Part shown: positions 21,832-27,550 of the stretch, one piece after another | How the letters are laid out: the number at the start of each line of letters is the position of its first letter | Position numbering within the stretch: position 1 is the stretch's first letter | DNA from: Oscillospiraceae bacterium | Lineage (GTDB): Bacteria; Bacillota; Clostridia; Oscillospirales; Oscillospiraceae | Direction of reading: 5' to 3' | NCBI GenBank assembly: GCA_016295225.1 | Contig: JAEDLP010000006.1 | Location: forward strand, 1 to 27,550 | DNA: 27,550 nucleotides | Made by a program: the position numbers and the translations under genes | The notes under the pieces: generated by a model | What the model was told of the DNA's origin: nothing | The model's input: only the letters and a program-made list of their open reading frames with translations | Database searches by the model: none

Positions 21832-23190
21832 TCAGCAGGTGGCACCGCCCACCACGTTCAGGCCCAAAATCTCGGCCTTGCGCTCCAGCAGCTCATTGCT
21901 CAGCAGCAGCTCCTGGGCCCGGTCGAAGCCGATGCGCTGGATGGTGTCGGCAAAGCGCTCCCCAGACTTTCCTTCGGCCCGGAAGAGCAGGATGGCCTTC
22001 TCCACCACGTCCAGAGCCTCTTCCTTGGTGGTGAAGAACTTGTCCAGCATCTGGCCGTGGGCCACCTGCTTACCCCAGCGGCCGCCCACATAGACCTTGT
22101 AGCCATAGACGCTCTCGTCATTGCAGTGGAAGGGACATTTCCCCACACACCGGCCGCAGTTGTTGCAGGCCTCCCAGTCGATCACCAGCTTCTTGTCCAC
22201 CAGCTTGGCGGCCTTGATGGGGCAGGACAGCTCCAACTGGCACTTCTTGCAGCCCCTGCAGGTCTCCATGTCATAGCTGGGCGCCCGGGCGCCGGTGATG
22301 CCCACGTCATTCAGGTTGGGCTTCACGCAGTTGTTGGGGCAGCCCCCCACGGCAATCTTGAACTTGTGGGGCAGGGACACGCCGTGGTAGCCCACGAAAA
22401 ACCGGTCGTGGATCTCCCGGCTGACGTCGTAGGTATCGCACAGGCCGTACTGGCAAGTGGTGCCCTTGCAGGAGACCACCGGGCGGACCTTGCTGCCGGT
22501 GCCGCCCACCTGGAGTCCGGCCTTGGCCATATCCGCCCGGAAGGCCTCCGTCTTCTCAAAGGGGATGCCGGAGACCTCGATGGTCAGGCGGGTGGTCATC
22601 ATCACGTAACCGTCGCCGTAGCGCTTGGCGGCGTCGGCGATGGCCCGGGCCTCGGCCTCGGTGATCCGGCCGTTGCGGGTGATGATACGGCCGTTGAACT
22701 TGTTGGTTCCCTTCTGGTGGAGGAATCCCTGAGCCTTGACAGCCTTGATCTGGTCAGCAGTCAAGGTGCAGCCCTCGGCGGGGGCTGCCGACTTCTCCCG
22801 GCCCTCGGTCTTGTCGATGAAGTCCTCCAGGGCTTGGGCGCCCAGCTCCACGGCGGCCACACAGCGGGCCTCCTCGGTCTTGTACTTGGCGGCGATGGGG
22901 GTGCAGTCGATGGAGCCGCAGCCCAGCTTCTCCTCAAAGGCCCTCACAAAGGCAGCGCAGAGGTCCTTGAAATCCTCCCGCTGGCCGTACATCCGGCTGA
23001 GGACGCCGATGGCCCCGGACAGGCCGCCGCAGGTAGAGCCGCAGCCCATGCCCGTGCGGAAACCGGCGAAGAGCTGGATGGCCTCCTCGGTGAGTTTTAA
23101 GTCGTAGACGTCGTTGGCTGCCAGCAGGATAGCCTCTCCACAGCCTTTCCCCAGAGTCCCGTAGTAATAAGCGGCTTTCTCTTTCAGCAT
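21832..23190 (-). CDS. C_GCAxxG_C_C redox domain fused to siroheme/Fe-S sulfite reductase
   Basis: A 452-residue two-part protein. Residues 1-125 match the C_GCAxxG_C_C (DVU_1555-like) family, with Cys17, GMGCGSTCGG (Cys50, Cys54), then Cys78, Cys91, Cys96 and Cys110. Residues about 140-452 are a sulfite/nitrite reductase of the small AsrC-like type: the siroheme-[4Fe-4S] ligands lie in CKGTTCQYGLC (241-251) and GGCPNNCVKPNLNDVG (282-297), followed by an inserted two-cluster ferredoxin, CRGCKKCQLELSCP (311-324) and CNNCGRCVGKCP (342-353). It would reduce sulfite to sulfide in the cytoplasm. ATG at 23190 is chosen because GGGAGGAACGAGT precedes it; the open frame upstream lacks such a site. 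It lies 22 bases after a TauE/SafE permease and just ahead of the siroheme operon. Reduction of nitrite or an organic sulfonate product is an alternative. Confidence 0.9.
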   Translation of the reverse strand: MLKEKAAYYYGTLGKGCGEAILLAANDVYDLKLTEEAIQLFAGFRTGMGCGSTCGGLSGAIGVLSRMYGQREDFKDLCAAFVRAFEEKLGCGSIDCTPIAAKYKTEEARCVAAVELGAQALEDFIDKTEGREKSAAPAEGCTLTADQIKAVKAQGFLHQKGTNKFNGRIITRNGRITEAEARAIADAAKRYGDGYVMMTTRLTIEVSGIPFEKTEAFRADMAKAGLQVGGTGSKVRPVVSCKGTTCQYGLCDTYDVSREIHDRFFVGYHGVSLPHKFKIAVGGCPNNCVKPNLNDVGITGARAPSYDMETCRGCKKCQLELSCPIKAAKLVDKKLVIDWEACNNCGRCVGKCPFHCNDESVYGYKVYVGGRWGKQVAHGQMLDKFFTTKEEALDVVEKAILLFRAEGKSGERFADTIQRIGFDRAQELLLSNELLERKAEILGLNVVGGATC

Positions 23191-23212
23191 ACTCGTTCCT
23201 CCCAATGTATGG

Positions 23213-23998
23213 TTATCCCAAAAACTTGATGGCATTATACACGTTGATGACCATGATGAGCACCATGGCCCCCTCCAGGCAGAGGGTAGCCTGTCGGTTG
23301 TCGATCTTCTTGTTGATACGGCGGCCCACCTCGCTGCCCAAAATGGCCAGGAGAATCATCCCCGCCAGGATGGAAGGGTCAAAGGCCGGAGCTCCCGCCG
23401 CGATGGTTTTCACCGTACTGGTGAGCTGACTGAAGAGCACGATGAGCAAACTGTTCTGGGTGGCCTTTTTCGTGGGCATGGAGAAGAAATAGCTCAGCAG
23501 GGCCACGTTGAAGGGGCCGCCGCCGATGCCCAGGAAGGACCCCAGCACCCCCAGAACCACGCCCAGACCCAACCCCACCCAGGGAGACTTTACCTGTTTG
23601 GAGGCGATGCGGTCTTTCCGCATGGTGTAGATCAAGGTGGCGAAGGTGGCCAGCAGCAGCAGGATGGCCTGAACGCCCCCCGCCGTGTTCTGGTCGGCAA
23701 AGCAGGCCGCCACCCGGTTGAAAAGCTCCTTGCCCAAAAATCCGCCGATGGTGGCCCCCACCGCCAGGATCAAGGTGGTGGGCAGTTCCAGAACAGACTC
23801 CCGCTTGACCAGGTTCTTACCCACGTTCCAGCAGGTCATGGCCACCACGGTGCAGCCCGACAGGAAGGTAATGGCGGCCACGGACATAACGCCCGTGGCG
23901 TCCAGCACGGGCTTGATGACGATGCCGCCGCCCATGCCGCAGATGGTCCCCAGGATGCAGGCAAAGAAGGTGACCAGACAGCAGATCCATTGTATCAT
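23213..23998 (-). CDS. TauE/SafE family permease (probable sulfite/organosulfur anion carrier)
   Basis: A 261-residue membrane protein with about eight helices in two repeated halves. The family repeats are visible: GTICGMGGGIVIKPVLDATG (about residues 17-36), TFLSGCTVVAMTCWN, and in the second half LGVLGSFLGIGGGPFNVALLSYFF. Members move sulfite, sulfoacetate or related anions across the membrane. Its place directly before the sulfite reductase supports sulfite or a sulfite precursor as cargo, although the direction (uptake or export) is open. ATG at 23998 follows GGAGGCGAATCCCCT. First gene of this transcript. Confidence 0.9.
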   Translation of the reverse strand: MIQWICCLVTFFACILGTICGMGGGIVIKPVLDATGVMSVAAITFLSGCTVVAMTCWNVGKNLVKRESVLELPTTLILAVGATIGGFLGKELFNRVAACFADQNTAGGVQAILLLLATFATLIYTMRKDRIASKQVKSPWVGLGLGVVLGVLGSFLGIGGGPFNVALLSYFFSMPTKKATQNSLLIVLFSQLTSTVKTIAAGAPAFDPSILAGMILLAILGSEVGRRINKKIDNRQATLCLEGAMVLIMVINVYNAIKFLG

Positions 23999-24025
23999 AG
24001 GGGATTCGCCTCCTCAATGGTAAAT

Positions 24026-24054
24026 AGTTTACTACGTTTCCTGGCCCAATACAA
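24026..24054 (-). promoter_or_regulatory. Candidate promoter of the TauE/SafE-sulfite reductase operon
   Basis: On the - strand TTGTAT (24049-24054), a 17-base spacer and TAAACT (24026-24031), about 28 bases upstream of the permease start. Only a moderate match. Confidence 0.45.
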
Positions 24055-24082
24055 TAACTTCGGTTACAGAAAAAACGGGGCA

Positions 24083-24110
24083 TTGCCCTTTTTTCGGAAA
24101 ACGGTATAAT
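24083..24110 (+). promoter_or_regulatory. Promoter of the flavin reductase-like gene
   Basis: TTGCCC (24083-24088), a 16-base spacer and a perfect TATAAT (24105-24110), about 44 bases before the start codon. Confidence 0.7.
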
Positions 24111-24153
24111 AGAGGCTGAAACGCTTTAATTTTTCAGAACAGGAGGCACTCTT

Positions 24154-24714
24154 ATGCGCAAGAATTTCAGTGATATCGGTTTCTTCCCCCAGCCGGTGCT
24201 GGTCATTGGCACTTACAATGAAGCCGGCGTCCCCAACGCCATGAATGTGGGCTGGGGCGGTATGTGCGGCAGCCGCTATGTAAACATCAATATCTCCCGC
24301 CGCCACAAAACCACAGATAATATTTTTTCCAAAAAAGCCTTTACTATGAGCTTCGCCGACCAGGCCCATCTGGTGGAGGCCGACTACTTCGGTCTGATCT
24401 CCGGCGCGGAGGAGAACAAAATCGAAAAGGCCGGCTTCCACGCCCTGAAAAGCGAATTCGTGGATGCCCCCATTTTTGAGGAGCTCCCTCTAACCCTGGA
24501 GTGCAAGGTCATCGAGATGACCGAGGTCTACGGGGTCATCCGCATCGTGGGCGAGGTGGTGAACATGAGCGCCGACGAGTCCATCCTGGGGGACGACGGT
24601 CTCGTGGACGCCGACAAGCTCCAGGCCCTGTCCTTCGACCGGGTCCGCAAGGTCTACCGCACCCTGGGCGGCGTGGTGGGTCAGGCCTACGCCGACGGCA
24701 AAAAGCTGCTTTGA
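24154..24714 (+). CDS. Flavin reductase-like (FMN-binding split barrel) protein
   Basis: A 186-residue flavoprotein of the flavin reductase-like split-barrel group, common in anaerobes. Visible marks: QPVLVIGTYNEAGVPNAMNVGWGG at the start (FMN-binding strand and loop), YVNINISRRHKTTDNIFSKKAFTMSF, and a middle section HLVEADYFGLISGAEENKIEKAGF typical of these short proteins. Such proteins bind FMN and pass electrons to partner proteins or small molecules; the partner here is unknown. ATG at 24154 follows AGGAGG. It has its own promoter and terminator, and is divergent from the sulfite reduction genes, so a redox role in that process is possible but unsupported. Confidence 0.9.
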   Translation: MRKNFSDIGFFPQPVLVIGTYNEAGVPNAMNVGWGGMCGSRYVNINISRRHKTTDNIFSKKAFTMSFADQAHLVEADYFGLISGAEENKIEKAGFHALKSEFVDAPIFEELPLTLECKVIEMTEVYGVIRIVGEVVNMSADESILGDDGLVDADKLQALSFDRVRKVYRTLGGVVGQAYADGKKLL

Positions 24715-24718
24715 GACG

Positions 24719-24759
24719 AAATCGGAGGAATGGGGCGGGCCCCATTCCTCCGATTTTTT
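24719..24759. terminator. Strong terminator shared by converging genes
   Basis: A perfect 18-bp stem (24719-24736 with 24739-24756), with the central bases opening as a small loop, runs into T6 on +. The stop codon of the converging histidine phosphatase gene (24758-24760) overlaps the T-run, so it marks the end of both genes. The - strand T-run is poor. Confidence 0.93.
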
Positions 24760-25324
24760 AATAAAACACCACGTTCTCCTCTTTGATGGTGATCCGGCCC
24801 CCCTGGGCCTCCAGAATGGTCACGCCGCAGTTTTTGCTGACGCTCCCTTGCCAGAATTCCTCGTGGGGGATCCCCTTGATATACATGAGCAGGCTGCGGA
24901 TTACCGCCCCGTGGGTGGAAATTAAAATTTTCTTCCCCTGGTTTTCCGGGTCCGCTATCGTTTCCCCCAGGAATTCCATGGCGCGGCTTTGCAGCGCCCG
25001 GCTGCTCTCCCCCCCGGGGGCAGGCATGGGCAGCTGGGCCACCACCTGATAGTTGGTTCCCTCCAGGTCTCCGAAGGAGATCTCCCGCAGACGCTCGTCC
25101 ACCCGGATCTCCTGACCGGGGCAGAGGAGCCGGGCGGTCTCCCGGGCCCGGGACAGGGGACTGGAATAAACTCGGTCAAAGTGCAGACCGGCTTTTTCCA
25201 TGCCCAAGGCAGTCGCCCGGGCGATGGCCGCGCCGTTTTCGTTCAAGGGGATATCCACGTTTCCCTGGAGCCGCTTCTGCCGGTTCCAGTCGGTCTCCCC
25301 GTGGCGGATGAGATACAACTTCAT
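24758..25324 (-). CDS. Histidine phosphatase family protein (phosphoglycerate mutase-like)
   Basis: A 188-residue cytoplasmic member of the RHG phosphatase superfamily. The catalytic motif LIRHGETDWN holds the phospho-accepting His9; then come RLQGNVDIPLNENG, YSSPLSRARETARLL (conserved Arg), the acid residue in REISFGDLEG and the second catalytic His in ILISTHGAVIRSLL. Length and motifs fit the CobC/GpmB/PhoE-like group of broad phosphatases. I choose ATG at 25324, preceded by GAGAGGGG, over a GTG at 25339 that overlaps the serine dehydratase stop as GTGA. Last gene of the sdaAB transcript. Substrate is not deducible; alpha-ribazole phosphate or a sugar phosphate are options. Confidence 0.9.
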   Translation of the reverse strand: MKLYLIRHGETDWNRQKRLQGNVDIPLNENGAAIARATALGMEKAGLHFDRVYSSPLSRARETARLLCPGQEIRVDERLREISFGDLEGTNYQVVAQLPMPAPGGESSRALQSRAMEFLGETIADPENQGKKILISTHGAVIRSLLMYIKGIPHEEFWQGSVSKNCGVTILEAQGGRITIKEENVVFY

Positions 25325-25335
25325 GGCCGCCCCTC

Positions 25336-26208
25336 TCACTGCTTCTGCATCCGGGCCTTCACCGCCTGGCCGGTGGGGGTGGCAGCCAGACCGCCCAGGG
25401 CGGTTTCCCGGAACTCCACGGGCATGCGGCGGCCCACCTCGCCCATGGCCTCGATGACCTCGTCCACCGGGATGCGGCTCTCAATTCCGGCCAGGGCCAT
25501 GTCGGCGGCGCTGACAGCGTTCACCGCGCCGATGACGTTGCGCTTCACGCAGGGGACTTCCACCAGGCCGGCCACCGGGTCGCAGACCAGACCCATGAGA
25601 TTTTTCAGAGCCATAGCCACAGCGTGGCCGATCTGCTCGCCGTTGCCGCCCCGCAGGGCCACCAGAGCGCCGGCCGCCATAGCGGAGGCCGTGCCGATCT
25701 CCGCCTGACAGCCGCCGGAGGCCCCGGCGATGGAGGCCTTGTGGGCGATGACCGCTCCGATGCCGCTGGCTACGTACAGGGCCTCCAGGATCTGGTGCTG
25801 GGAGAGGTTCTCATGCTTGCACAGGGGGAGCATCACCGCAGGCAGGACTCCGCAGGAGCCCGCCGTGGGAGCCGCCACGATGCGGCACATACAGGCGTTG
25901 GACTCCGCCATACCCAGGGCCTCGGCGATGACCTCGCTGACGTAGCCGCCGGTCATGGCCTTGCCCCGGAGGGTGTACTGCCGCATCTTCATGCCGTCGC
26001 CTCCCACCAGACCGCTGGCACTCCGGCGGCGGCCGCTGTAGTTGTCGGCGGCGTCCGACATGGCCTGCCAGACGGTGAGCATCTTGGCCATGGACTGGTT
26101 GCGGCTCACCTGCCGGTCCTCCATGTCCGCCTGGAGGATCACTTCCCAGAAGGGCAGATCCCGGGCCTCCATGGTATCAAAGATCTCCTTCATCGAATCC
26201 AGAGCCAT
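25336..26208 (-). CDS. sdaAA: L-serine dehydratase, iron-sulfur-dependent, alpha subunit
   Basis: A 290-residue catalytic subunit of the clostridial two-subunit serine dehydratase, which deaminates L-serine to pyruvate with an oxygen-sensitive [4Fe-4S] cluster. Cysteine-bearing motifs: SNACMCRIVAAPTAGSCGVLP, GASGGCQAEIGTASAMAAG and GLVCDPVAGLVEVPCVKRN, which supply the cluster ligands. ATG at 26208 follows AAGGAGGAGG, so the gene begins 32 bases inside the beta-subunit gene, indicating translational coupling. Confidence 0.95.
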   Translation of the reverse strand: MALDSMKEIFDTMEARDLPFWEVILQADMEDRQVSRNQSMAKMLTVWQAMSDAADNYSGRRRSASGLVGGDGMKMRQYTLRGKAMTGGYVSEVIAEALGMAESNACMCRIVAAPTAGSCGVLPAVMLPLCKHENLSQHQILEALYVASGIGAVIAHKASIAGASGGCQAEIGTASAMAAGALVALRGGNGEQIGHAVAMALKNLMGLVCDPVAGLVEVPCVKRNVIGAVNAVSAADMALAGIESRIPVDEVIEAMGEVGRRMPVEFRETALGGLAATPTGQAVKARMQKQ

Positions 26209-26878
26209 CGTCTTCCTCCTCCTTGTCGTAATAGGTCACAGATAAAATGTTGGGCAGCTCGTTGAGAAAGGCCACCTGGCTGGGCTTGATGTGCTCGTCC
26301 ACCTCAATGACCATCAGCATGTCCGCCCCCCGTTTGGGACGGCAGACGCTCATGTTGGCTACGTTCACCCCCAGCTGATAGAGGATGCTGGTAACCCCGG
26401 AGACCACACCGTTCACATCCCGACTGCGGACCACCAGGGTGTTGAACTCGCCGCTGAAGCTCACGTCGATGCCGTCCAGCTTGTTCACCATGATCCGGCC
26501 GCCCCCCAGGCTGGAGGCCTGAAGCTCCAGAGTCCTTCCATTGACTCCCTTTACCGCCAGGATGGCCGTGTTGGGATGGGCTTCCCGGAGATCCACGGTG
26601 TCAATGGTCACGACCAGCCCGGCCTTCTCGGCCTCTTGGGCTGCCCCCGGGATTCTCAGGTCATCAGGCTGCATACCCAGCAGGCCGCCTACCAGGGCCC
26701 GGTCTGTGCCGTGGCCCGGGCCGGTCTCCGCAAAAGAACCGTGGAGATGAATGGCCGCCTCCGTTGGCGGCTCCCCCAGCAGGGTCCGGGCCATGAGGCC
26801 GATGCGGACGGCCCCCGCCGTATGAGAACTGGACGGCCCAACCATCACAGGCCCCAGAATATCGAATAAATTCAGCAC
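26177..26878 (-). CDS. sdaAB: L-serine dehydratase, iron-sulfur-dependent, beta subunit
   Basis: A 233-residue beta subunit. The N terminus LNLFDILGPVMVGPSSSHTAGAVRIG is diagnostic, with the HGSFAETGPGHGTDRALVGGLLG segment after it and a C-terminal ACT-like regulatory domain (about 150-215) containing VNVANMSVCRPKRGADMLMVIEVD. It starts with GTG at 26878, ten bases after AAAGGAG. First gene of the sdaAB-phosphatase operon, whose promoter and an operator-like repeat lie just upstream. Confidence 0.95.
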   Translation of the reverse strand: MLNLFDILGPVMVGPSSSHTAGAVRIGLMARTLLGEPPTEAAIHLHGSFAETGPGHGTDRALVGGLLGMQPDDLRIPGAAQEAEKAGLVVTIDTVDLREAHPNTAILAVKGVNGRTLELQASSLGGGRIMVNKLDGIDVSFSGEFNTLVVRSRDVNGVVSGVTSILYQLGVNVANMSVCRPKRGADMLMVIEVDEHIKPSQVAFLNELPNILSVTYYDKEEEDDGSGFDEGDL

Positions 26879-26914
26879 GATTGCCGCTCTCCTTTCTGTC
26901 GCAAAACTCCCTCA

Positions 26915-26928
26915 TGATACTTATATCA
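26915..26928 (-). promoter_or_regulatory. Operator-like inverted repeat in the sdaAB leader
   Basis: TGATA/TATCA with a 4-base spacer lies a few bases downstream of the expected transcription start. No matching regulator is encoded nearby. Confidence 0.4.
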
Positions 26929-26939
26929 CATCACAAGGA

Positions 26940-26968
26940 AAAATAACAGACAGAGTGTTCCATGTCAA
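26940..26968 (-). promoter_or_regulatory. Promoter of the serine dehydratase operon
   Basis: On the - strand TTGACA (26963-26968), a 17-base spacer and TATTTT (26940-26945), about 60 bases before the GTG start of sdaAB. Confidence 0.75.
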
Positions 26969-26986
26969 TCATCAAATTTTCTTGAT

Positions 26987-27026
26987 AAAAAAGCAGTCCT
27001 GGGGAGGGTTTCTCTCCCCGGGCCTG
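26987..27026 (-). terminator. Terminator of the small DNA-binding-like gene
   Basis: On the - strand an imperfect stem (27020-27026 plus GGGGAG paired with CTCCCC plus 26994-27000, two mismatches) is followed by T6 (A6 at 26987-26992 on +). Confidence 0.7.
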
Positions 27027-27035
27027 TTTGACTTC

Positions 27036-27401
27036 CTACCATTTCATTTTCGGTGTCCAAGGTATCTGTTCCTCTTGAATCTTTCCCGTTGCAATAAGAC
27101 GAGCTTTGATTGCTCCCCTTGTTCGTTTTAACTGCCGAGCAATTTCTCCCTGAGAACGCCCCTCGTCAAACATGCGGCAAAGATTCTCCTCCTCCTCTTT
27201 GCTCCATGGCTTTCCTGCGTTTTCCACCAACGGATTCTTTTGCTTTGGTTTTTCTTCCTTTAACTCCTTTAACACCGTATGGAGAGCGCGGACGACCTCC
27301 ACCTGATTACAACTGTCATTCATTGGGAGGAGCTCACCTGTGATTGGATTAATTCCATCTGCCAAAACTTCTAAAATATTCTTTGCTCGTTGGATATCCA
27401 T
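27036..27401 (-). CDS. Small putative DNA-binding protein with C-terminal helix-turn-helix-like region
   Basis: A 121-residue protein in two parts. Residues 1-50 contain a motif I have seen in assorted Firmicute proteins, DIQRAKNILEVLADGINPITGELLP, followed by EVVRALHTVLKEL. After a lysine-rich linker, residues about 66-105 (PWSKEEEENLCRMFDEGRSQ, then GEIARQLKRTRGAIKARL) look like a Myb/SANT or sigma-like helix-turn-helix. I choose ATG at 27401 because it lies seven bases after GGAGG, whereas the ATG at 27407 is only one base away. AT content is higher and codon use less GC-biased than in the rest of the window, consistent with acquired DNA. Function is not known to me. Confidence 0.75.
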   Translation of the reverse strand: MDIQRAKNILEVLADGINPITGELLPMNDSCNQVEVVRALHTVLKELKEEKPKQKNPLVENAGKPWSKEEEENLCRMFDEGRSQGEIARQLKRTRGAIKARLIATGKIQEEQIPWTPKMKW

Positions 27402-27452
27402 GCTCATTCCTCCTTATCTGTAATCTGCAATTTTTTCTATTCTATAAATAGC

Positions 27453-27488
27453 AAGACTGCCTGAGATCTCAGTCCTGCCGGCAGTCTT
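27453..27488. repeat. Inverted repeat upstream of the small DNA-binding-like gene
   Basis: AAGACTGCC (27453-27461) and GGCAGTCTT (27480-27488) enclose the 10-base palindrome TGAGATCTCA. It could be a weak terminator of a unit outside the window or an operator for the gene at 27036-27401. Confidence 0.5.
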
Positions 27489-27500
27489 ATTGAACAATCA

Positions 27501-27550
27501 AAACCACTAGTGAACTAGTGGTTTGCTCAGCCCCTAGAAGGGTCAGTACT
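27501..27550 (+). repeat. Hairpins at window edge, possible end of an IS200/IS605-type element
   Basis: A perfect 10-bp inverted repeat AAACCACTAG/CTAGTGGTTT with loop TGAA (27501-27524) is followed by a smaller CCC/GGG hairpin in GCCCCTAGAAGGGTC. Hairpin ends with a CCAC...GTGG stem are typical of single-strand transposing IS200/IS605 elements, which lack terminal inverted repeats. No transposase is visible because the window ends here, so the identity is tentative. Confidence 0.35.

Noticed and set aside
1..27550. CRISPR array, tRNA, rRNA or prophage genes
   Set aside because: No regularly spaced repeats, cloverleaf with CCA-compatible end, rRNA-like conserved blocks or phage structural proteins were seen on reading either strand.

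Overview
The window looks like chromosomal DNA from a GC-rich anaerobic gut Firmicute of the class Clostridia, most likely an Oscillospiraceae relative of Flavonifractor, Lawsonibacter or Oscillibacter. This rests on GC-rich third codon positions combined with strong Firmicute AGGAGG ribosome sites, near-consensus TTGACA/TATAAT promoters, a SCIFF ribosomal peptide with its maturase, an iron-sulfur two-subunit serine dehydratase, and a clostridial-type sulfite reductase. The genus is an inference. I see no rRNA, tRNA, CRISPR array or prophage.

Layout. 1-2861: a P-type cation ATPase (- strand) behind a yybP-ykoY manganese riboswitch, which points to Mn2+ export. 2895-3900: a two-gene + strand operon (NusG domain II protein and Gx-type membrane transporter). 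3940-6194: feoAB for ferrous iron uptake. 6238-9031: a - strand unit with the SCIFF six-cysteine precursor peptide, its radical SAM maturase, an unrecognised 72-residue protein, a 23-residue membrane peptide and a SanA/YdcF-like protein. 9081-11371: an Orn/Lys/Arg decarboxylase-family gene divergent from an ECF transporter S component, with an unusual repeat cluster between them. 11464-13030: a highly expressed glutamate dehydrogenase with its own promoter and operator-like palindromes. 13085-15064: a threonine aldolase and fumarylacetoacetate hydrolase-family operon. 15252-17264: a lone DUF4914 protein with a P-loop.

17273-24054 is a large - strand block for sulfite reduction and its cofactor: a TauE/SafE permease, a redox-cysteine/sulfite reductase fusion, then (behind a new promoter and a long structured leader) a FecBCD-type ABC importer, a bifunctional siroheme enzyme and two tiny charged proteins. 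The sulfite reductase needs siroheme and Fe-S clusters, the siroheme enzyme makes the cofactor, and the ABC importer plausibly brings in the metal or a metal chelate. 24083-24759: a flavin reductase-like protein. 24758-26968: a serine dehydratase operon (sdaAB) ending in a histidine phosphatase. 26987-27550: a small DNA-binding-like protein, then inverted repeats at the window edge that resemble the start of an IS200/IS605-type element.

Gene-free stretches near or above 300 bases: 2646-2957 holds a divergent promoter pair and the Mn riboswitch. 11300-11605 holds the ECF terminator plus the gdhA promoter and palindromes. 15008-15324 holds two divergent near-consensus promoters, with nothing recognisable between 15065 and 15251.
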